A stretch of 64,000 bases of DNA from an uncultured Eubacteriales bacterium. Lineage in GTDB: Bacteria; Bacillota; Clostridia; Oscillospirales; Acutalibacteraceae. Location: assembly GCA_934454845.1 (NCBI GenBank), contig CAKSGV010000004.1, positions 1 to 64,000 of the forward strand. Reading direction: 5' to 3'. The translations under genes and the position numbers were made by a program. The notes under the pieces are model-generated. The model was not told the DNA's origin. It ran no database searches and worked only from the letters and a program-made list of their open reading frames with translations. This document shows positions 59,358 to 64,000 of the stretch, one piece after another (the stretch's first letter is position 1; every line of letters begins with the position of its first letter).

Positions 59358-61660
59358 GATGCTTTTTCAAGGATAGCAGCAATAACGGTTATATCGTCTT
59401 CGTGACCGTCTGTTCTTCTGCGGCGCGCGCTTTCGGCAATTTTTTCGGCCAGGTCTTTGGCAGAGCCGTCTTTATAGCATTCAAGCTCCGCTCTTATCCA
59501 TTCGGTGCCGTCGAATGAAGCACCGTCAGAGAGCATTAAAAGCACATCTCCGCTTTTAAGCCTTATTCCCGCCCTGTCGAATGCAACATCATGCAGAATT
59601 CCCACCGGCAGCGAAGTGCTTTCGGCTCTTCCGCACCTACCCGATCTTCTCACGATGGTCGGAGCGGCGCCGGCTTTATATATATCGGTTTCGCCGGTGA
59701 AAAGATCGATACTTGCGATATCCACCGTTGCAAGCGATTCGTCGGACGATTTAAAGAGCATTGAGGAATTTAGAATTTTAAGCGAGCAATCGTAGCCGAA
59801 TCCCGCCTTTAGAAGTCTTGACATCAGTCCCGACGCCATCGCACCGTCTACCGCGGCTCTTCCGCCCGTTCCCATTCCGTCGCTTAAAATCGCTATGAAT
59901 TTTCCGCAGCCGTCGGTAAAACAGTTGTAAGCGTCGCCGCTCATAGTTCCCCCTGCCGCCGCTATCTGGCTGACTCCAAGATCAATTTTATACACTGCGT
60001 GTTCGGTAATGCTTAAAAATATTTCGTTATCCTCTTCGGTTATTTCGGGAGCGTCAAAATCCCTTTCGCAAACAATACTTAACGTCTTCATTATCTGCAG
60101 TTTATTGATTATGCAGTCGTCGGATTTTTTAATACGCATTTCTATCGTCATTCTGCCGTACCTGTCTATTCTCGCCGCCGCGGAAGACACCCTGATATTT
60201 ATGTTTTTAAGTGCGCTCACGGCAGTAAGAGCCGCGGCATTATCAAATTTTTCTTCACTGCTTATTTCTTCGGCGAGATCTCTTAACATACAGGAGATTC
60301 CCTCAAACTGATCTGAAACGACGCTCCTTACCTCTTCAATTCTGTTTTCCGCGGCGGTTTTCGAGGCAAACGCCGCGTATTTATCCGCTATAACACCGAC
60401 CGTTCCTTTGATTTTTATACATCTCGCCTTGAATTCATCAGGCACGCTCTGCATAATATCCGATTCTTTTCTTTCCTTTATATGACCTATAACTCCCAAA
60501 ACCGCCTCTAAAGTTGCGTCTTTTTTGGTTTCCCAGCAGTGAATTCTCAACTTGCACCCACAGCAAGCTTTAAGCTCTATTTCCCTAATAAGAGTGTTAA
60601 AATCGGGCGAATTTATGCGGCCGAGCTCCGTTGAGACCTGCTCGACTGTATCTGAAACCTTTTTAAGCGCGCCTGATGCCTTTTCAAGCCTTATAACCGC
60701 CGTCTTTTTAGCGCAGGAAGGCACTGTTATCTGAGGCACACCCGAAAAAAGCTTCGAAAACACTATTCCGCTCGTTCTAGGAAGCAGTAAAAAAATTCCG
60801 GTACCTATTATAAACTCGGTAAATGAAGCCGCGATATTACCCGTAGTTCCGTAAGCCGCGTTTACAATAAAGCATACGGTAAACGCTGCAGTTTCGGCAT
60901 ATTTTCCAAGCCCCGAAAAAATTCCCGCAGCCATTCCGCCGAGATAAAATGTAGATTCTGTGGGATTTGAGGATAAAAGACTTGTAAAAGCGGCGCATAT
61001 TCCGCAGGCAGTGCCTGCAAGCGTTCCGCCGTACCTCGCGGCGGTCAAAATCAGTGTGACAGCAATTATTTTACCCACCGAAACGGAATAAATCTTTAAA
61101 TTATTAAGTCCCACAAGCAAAAGGCTGAATGATAAAAGCAAACAGCATAGCTCGTCGGGAGACAGTCCGCAGCTCCCGTGCTTTACCGCATTATATGTTT
61201 TTGATACCAAATATGCTCCTGCCGCGCAAAGGAGAGTTTCTGCTATTAAGTCTATAAGCTTATAGCCGGTATTCATTGCCGCGGCTATTCCTGTTGCAAG
61301 ATTTGCGCAAAATGCAGCAAAAGCGGCGAAAACGGGATTTTTTGAAATTTTGCTTTTATTTGAAAATATAAGCTTTAGCGCTAATACTCCCAGCACCGCC
61401 GTGATGTACTTAAAACCGCTTGTCCATACAGCCGGAAAAAAATAAGCTAAAAATGCGCCTATCGCCGCCGACGGTGCATACTGCCATGGACTTCCCGAAA
61501 CAAAGGAAAGCCCGAAAGGCATTATTCTTTTTGCCACAACTCCTCTTGCCCCTATAAAAGCCGCCGCTCCGAAAAGAATATGTATTCCGATTTTAATAAG
61601 CGGTGAAGAAGTATCGAGTGATCGGTAACTTCTTTTTTTTACAATATCTTTCAATCTCAC
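59354..61660 (-). CDS. spoIIE: Stage II sporulation protein E (SpoIIE) phosphatase
   Basis: 768 aa. About ten membrane helices (residues 25-310), then a linker with a conserved Cys cluster (CCGCKLRIHCWETKKD), and a C-terminal PP2C phosphatase domain (about 540-768; FIAILSDGMGTGGRAAVDGA, DVLLMLSDGASFD, GHEDDITVIAAIL). It dephosphorylates SpoIIAA to release sigma F in the forespore. The promoter has a 21-bp spacer typical of Spo0A-activated genes. It is the only gene on its transcript. Confidence 0.95.
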   Translation of the reverse strand: MRLKDIVKKRSYRSLDTSSPLIKIGIHILFGAAAFIGARGVVAKRIMPFGLSFVSGSPWQYAPSAAIGAFLAYFFPAVWTSGFKYITAVLGVLALKLIFSNKSKISKNPVFAAFAAFCANLATGIAAAMNTGYKLIDLIAETLLCAAGAYLVSKTYNAVKHGSCGLSPDELCCLLLSFSLLLVGLNNLKIYSVSVGKIIAVTLILTAARYGGTLAGTACGICAAFTSLLSSNPTESTFYLGGMAAGIFSGLGKYAETAAFTVCFIVNAAYGTTGNIAASFTEFIIGTGIFLLLPRTSGIVFSKLFSGVPQITVPSCAKKTAVIRLEKASGALKKVSDTVEQVSTELGRINSPDFNTLIREIELKACCGCKLRIHCWETKKDATLEAVLGVIGHIKERKESDIMQSVPDEFKARCIKIKGTVGVIADKYAAFASKTAAENRIEEVRSVVSDQFEGISCMLRDLAEEISSEEKFDNAAALTAVSALKNINIRVSSAAARIDRYGRMTIEMRIKKSDDCIINKLQIMKTLSIVCERDFDAPEITEEDNEIFLSITEHAVYKIDLGVSQIAAAGGTMSGDAYNCFTDGCGKFIAILSDGMGTGGRAAVDGAMASGLMSRLLKAGFGYDCSLKILNSSMLFKSSDESLATVDIASIDLFTGETDIYKAGAAPTIVRRSGRCGRAESTSLPVGILHDVAFDRAGIRLKSGDVLLMLSDGASFDGTEWIRAELECYKDGSAKDLAEKIAESARRRRTDGHEDDITVIAAILEKAS

Positions 61661-61686
61661 TGCCTCCTGATTACATTTTTTATTTA

Positions 61687-61719
61687 ATTATACATTTTAT
61701 AAATTAAATAATTTGTCAA
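61687..61719 (-). promoter_or_regulatory. spoIIE promoter with 21-bp spacer and 0A-like box
   Basis: Minus strand TTGACA (plus 61714-61719) and TATAAT (plus 61687-61692) are separated by 21 bp, as in Bacillus spoIIE and spoIIG. TGTCAAA on the plus strand over the -35 differs by one base from the Spo0A box TGTCGAA. Confidence 0.65.
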
Positions 61720-61806
61720 AGTAGATAATCAAAACATTAAAATTTATGTAATTTTAATGTAAAAAAAAGCGAATTGTGCATAAAATAATTTCGGGAAGTG
61801 AGATTT

Positions 61807-62451
61807 TTGAAAAAATTTTATATTTTTATGTGCATAGTGATTATTTCGGCTCTTGTTTTAGGCGTTTCTGCGGCGGCGCTTTCTAAAATGGGATCAACCG
61901 GAGAAGAAGTCAAAAGTATACAGTCGGTTTTAAAGGAAAAGGGATATTATTCGGGAAATATCGACGGTATTTTCGGCACGGGAACAAAAAATGCCGTAAA
62001 GCAGTTTCAGTCCGACTGCGGCTTATCCGCCGACGGTATTGTCGGAGAAAAAACATTAAAGGCTTTAGGACTGAATAAACAGGATAATAACGGATATTCC
62101 TCTTCTGATTTTAACCTTCTTGCTCGCGTTATATCGGCGGAAGCAAGAGGCGAATCATATTCGGGACAGGTGGCAGTCGGAGCGGTGATACTTAACCGCG
62201 TGGAGCACCCATCTTTTCCTGATACTCTTTCGGGGGTAATATATCAAAAGGGAGCTTTCACATGTTTGAGTGACGGTCAGTTTTATGAAGCTGTGTCAGA
62301 CAGCGCTTATGCCGCCGCCCGCGATGCGATAAACGGGCTTGATCCCTCGGGCGGAGCTATTTATTACTACAATCCGAAAACCTCTACCTCAAAATGGATT
62401 CTTTCCCGCCCGGTGATAACAACTATCGGAAGACACCGTTTTTGCAGCTGA
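61807..62451 (+). CDS. SleB-type cell-wall hydrolase with PG-binding domain
   Basis: 214 aa. Signal peptide/membrane helix (about 2-25), PG_binding_1 repeat (GEEVKSIQSVLKEKGYYSGN, FGTGTKNAVKQFQSDCGLSA), then the hydrolase_2 domain: LARVISAEARGESYSGQVAV (catalytic Glu), GAVILNRVEHPSFPDTL and GAIYYYNPKTSTSKWI. SleB acts in spore germination by cutting cortex; vegetative relatives exist. TTG 61807 is preferred with GGGAAGTG upstream. It converges on rplA with a terminator between. Confidence 0.87.
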   Translation: MKKFYIFMCIVIISALVLGVSAAALSKMGSTGEEVKSIQSVLKEKGYYSGNIDGIFGTGTKNAVKQFQSDCGLSADGIVGEKTLKALGLNKQDNNGYSSSDFNLLARVISAEARGESYSGQVAVGAVILNRVEHPSFPDTLSGVIYQKGAFTCLSDGQFYEAVSDSAYAAARDAINGLDPSGGAIYYYNPKTSTSKWILSRPVITTIGRHRFCS

Positions 62452-62461
62452 AAATAAAAAA

Positions 62462-62486
62462 ATCACTCCGAAAATTTCGGAGTGAT
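62462..62486. terminator. Bidirectional terminator
   Basis: Perfect 10-bp stem (62462-62471 and 62477-62486) with A/T on both sides, between the SleB-like and rplA stops. Confidence 0.8.
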
Positions 62487-62506
62487 CAAAATTTTGATAA
62501 AATCTA

Positions 62507-63202
62507 TTAAGCGCCGAATTTAGCAACATTAAGCTTAACGCCGGGGCCCATAGTTGTAGCTATTACGCAGGACTTGATGTACTGACCCTTTGTGGCAGCG
62601 GGTTTAGCTTTAACAATCGCGTCCATAAGAGTATCAAGATTCTGCTTAATCTTCTCTGCACCGAAAGAAACCTTTCCGATGGGGCAGTGAATAATGTTTG
62701 TTTTGTCAAGACGGTATTCAATTTTACCTGCCTTTGCTTCCTTAACAGCCTTTTCGACATCGGGTGTAACAGTTCCTGCTTTAGGAGTAGGCATAAGACC
62801 GCGGGGGCCCAAAACCTTACCTAAACGGCCTACCATACCCATCATATCCGGTGTTGCTATAACAACATCGAAATCAAGCCAGTTTTCTTTCTGGATCTTT
62901 GCAACGATCTCGTCACCGCCGGCAAAATCAGCGCCTGCCGCGAGAGCAGCCTCTGCCTTGTCGGGCTTAGCGATAACAAGGACTTTAACATCTTTACCTG
63001 TTCCGTTCGGAAGAACGACCGCGCCTCTTACCTGCTGATCGGCATGACGGGAATCAACGCCTAAACGAACGTGAACTTCAACTGTTTCGTCAAACTTAGC
63101 AGTACCGGTCTTTACAGCAACAGCTACCGCCTCGTCAACATCATAAAACTTACCTGCTTCGATAAGTTTCACACTATCATTATACTTTTTTCCGTGTTTC
63201 AT
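62507..63202 (-). CDS. rplA: 50S ribosomal protein L1
   Basis: 231 aa. [60 protein letters not shown] and [14 protein letters not shown] are the L1 marks. L1 usually represses its own mRNA. It is 56 nt after rplK; rplJ and rplL do not follow, which is uncommon. Confidence 0.97.
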   Translation of the reverse strand: MKHGKKYNDSVKLIEAGKFYDVDEAVAVAVKTGTAKFDETVEVHVRLGVDSRHADQQVRGAVVLPNGTGKDVKVLVIAKPDKAEAALAAGADFAGGDEIVAKIQKENWLDFDVVIATPDMMGMVGRLGKVLGPRGLMPTPKAGTVTPDVEKAVKEAKAGKIEYRLDKTNIIHCPIGKVSFGAEKIKQNLDTLMDAIVKAKPAATKGQYIKSCVIATTMGPGVKLNVAKFGA

Positions 63203-63222
63203 TAAAATTTACCTCCCAATAA

Positions 63223-63249
63223 GTGGTTAAATCGGAATTTTCCTCCCAC
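63223..63249 (-). promoter_or_regulatory. GTGGGAGG...CCAC element before rplA
   Basis: Minus strand GTGGGAGGAAAA, TTCC, and closing CCAC: an outer GTGG/CCAC stem and inner GGAA/TTCC stem. The same pattern occurs before rplK. It may be an L1 binding site. Confidence 0.4.
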
Positions 63250-63258
63250 AAGAGAGAA

Positions 63259-63684
63259 CTAATCGACTACTTCTACGCCCATACTGCGAGCGGTACCTGC
63301 GATCATACTCATTGCGGATTCAATGCTTGCCGCGTTAAGATCGGGCATTTTGGTTTCTGCGATTTTTCTGATCTGCTCGCTTGTGATCTTGGCAACCTTG
63401 GTTTTGTTAGGTGTGCCGGAAGCGGTTTCAATACCGCAAGCCTTCTTGATAAGAACGGCAGCGGGCGGAGTCTTTGTAATAAAAGTAAACGAGCGGTCTG
63501 CATAAACGGTGATAACAACCGGGATAATAAGACCTGCGTCATTTTTGGTCTTTTCGTTAAAGGCCTTAGTGAATTCCATAATATTAAGGCCGTACTGACC
63601 GAGAGCAGGACCTACCGGGGGAGCCGGTGTAGCTTTTCCGGCGGGAATCTGCAATTTAATATAACCTGTAATTTTCTGAGCCAT
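63259..63684 (-). CDS. rplK: 50S ribosomal protein L11
   Basis: 141 aa. [20 protein letters not shown] and [17 protein letters not shown] start it; [20 protein letters not shown] and [19 protein letters not shown] end it. ATG 63684 is chosen because GGAGG lies 8 nt upstream; the 50-residue extension lies in the leader. L11 forms the GTPase centre of the 50S subunit. Confidence 0.97.
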   Translation of the reverse strand: MAQKITGYIKLQIPAGKATPAPPVGPALGQYGLNIMEFTKAFNEKTKNDAGLIIPVVITVYADRSFTFITKTPPAAVLIKKACGIETASGTPNKTKVAKITSEQIRKIAETKMPDLNAASIESAMSMIAGTARSMGVEVVD

Positions 63685-63704
63685 TAATAGCACCTCCAAA
63701 ATTC

Positions 63705-63847
63705 GTGGTAACCGTGTTTTTACTAACACTCGGCGGAAATAAAATTTCCTCCCACTCGACACAATCGCAATAACGCCGCACAGACGGTTAACCTTTACCG
63801 TGCGGTAAAAATGAAAGTGTCGCACAAAGAGCAAGTTGCTGCTCTTT
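63705..63847 (-). promoter_or_regulatory. Structured leader between nusG and rplK
   Basis: The minus strand holds AAGAGCA/TGCTCTT just after the nusG stop, a long hairpin CCGCACGGT/ACCGT-CT-GTGCGG, and at 63705-63755 the GTGGGAGGAAA/TTTCC/CCAC element repeated before rplA. It looks like a regulatory leader, perhaps for L1 feedback. Confidence 0.45.
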
Positions 63848-63849
63848 TA

Positions 63850-64000
63850 TCATTTGTCCGAAACAGTTATCTGATCGAGCTCAAGCTCAACCGGAGTTTC
63901 TCTTCCGAACATCGAAAGAACAACGCAAACATTATTGTTTGCAATATCAATCGTTTTAACGGTTCCGCTGTAGCCTTCAAGCGGTCCGCTGATGATTTTG
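63850..64000 (-). CDS. nusG: NusG transcription factor, C-terminal end (partial)
   Basis: Only about 50 codons are in the window; the rest lies beyond 64000. IISGPLEGYSGTVKTIDIAN and the final strand VCVVLSMFGRETPVELELDQ are the KOW domain of NusG, which touches ribosomal S10 or Rho. It lies directly before rplK, the usual order. Confidence 0.9.
   Translation of the reverse strand, partial: KIISGPLEGYSGTVKTIDIANNNVCVVLSMFGRETPVELELDQITVSDK

Noticed and set aside
61779..61786. CATAAAAT as a sporulation-sigma -10 for the SleB-like gene
   Set aside because: It resembles the -10 of SigE/SigG promoters, but I could not find a matching -35 at the right distance.
63259..63834. Long version of L11 with 50 extra residues
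   Set aside because: The extension covers the structured leader; the family start [12 protein letters not shown] has a strong ribosome binding site.
1..64000. CRISPR array, prophage, transposase or integrase
   Set aside because: I saw no regularly spaced direct repeats, no phage or IS protein motifs and no integrase in any frame.

Overview
The window looks like chromosomal DNA of a low-to-mid G+C, spore-forming member of the Clostridia. I would lean towards an uncultured Oscillospirales/Ruminococcaceae-like gut organism, but that placement is inference. The support is consensus SigA promoters, strong AGGAGG ribosome binding sites with frequent TTG/GTG starts, SpoIIE, a SpoIID-type protein and a SleB-type hydrolase, a split transketolase, and the ylmE-sepF-ylmH-divIVA cluster.

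Layout. 1-6.4 kb: rpmH-rnpA-yidD-yidC-jag (ribosome, RNase P, membrane insertion), then a large YfhO-type membrane protein divergent from a YfbR-type 5'-deoxynucleotidase. 6.4-6.7 kb: tRNA-Thr and tRNA-Tyr with promoter and terminator. 6.7-26.6 kb: an accessory carbohydrate island. It holds a GH130 phosphorylase-like protein, two MDR dehydrogenases, two Gfo/Idh/MocA oxidoreductases (one with an in-frame amber codon), an alpha/beta esterase, two SGNH esterases (one decayed), an aldose-epimerase-like protein and two giant DUF5107-TPR paralogues. It also holds four regulators: three AraC-type, plus an unusual one with a LacI-like sensor and a C-terminal HTH. Decayed fragments (HTH, GH3, SGNH) mark recombination. 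26.6-33.0 kb: a complete phosphate regulon, pstSCAB-phoU-phoPR. 33.1-34.2 kb: a small HD alarmone hydrolase, tRNA-Pro and HPr. 34.3-37.9 kb: ylxM-ffh-rpsP-khpA-rimM-trmD. 38-39.5 kb: a solute-binding lipoprotein. 39.5-48.4 kb: split transketolase, HAD, rluD, lspA, divIVA, ylmH, sepF, ylmE, an HlyD-like protein and miaA. 48.4-57.4 kb: mutL, mutS, ylbF, miaB, rlmH, a WalJ-like hydrolase and murA. 57.5-62.5 kb: an unknown membrane protein, SpoIID-like, SpoIIE and SleB-like. 62.5-64 kb: rplA, rplK and the 3' end of nusG.

How it works together. The core segments are housekeeping: translation, division, mismatch repair, wall synthesis, phosphate uptake and sporulation. The island reads as a cytoplasmic pathway for an acetylated, probably mannose-containing glycan. 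Esterases would deacetylate it, GH130 would phosphorolyse it, and the oxidoreductases and epimerase would process the sugars. The two DUF5107-TPR proteins are the least understood part, and each sits head to head with its own regulator. No integrase, transposase or CRISPR array is visible.
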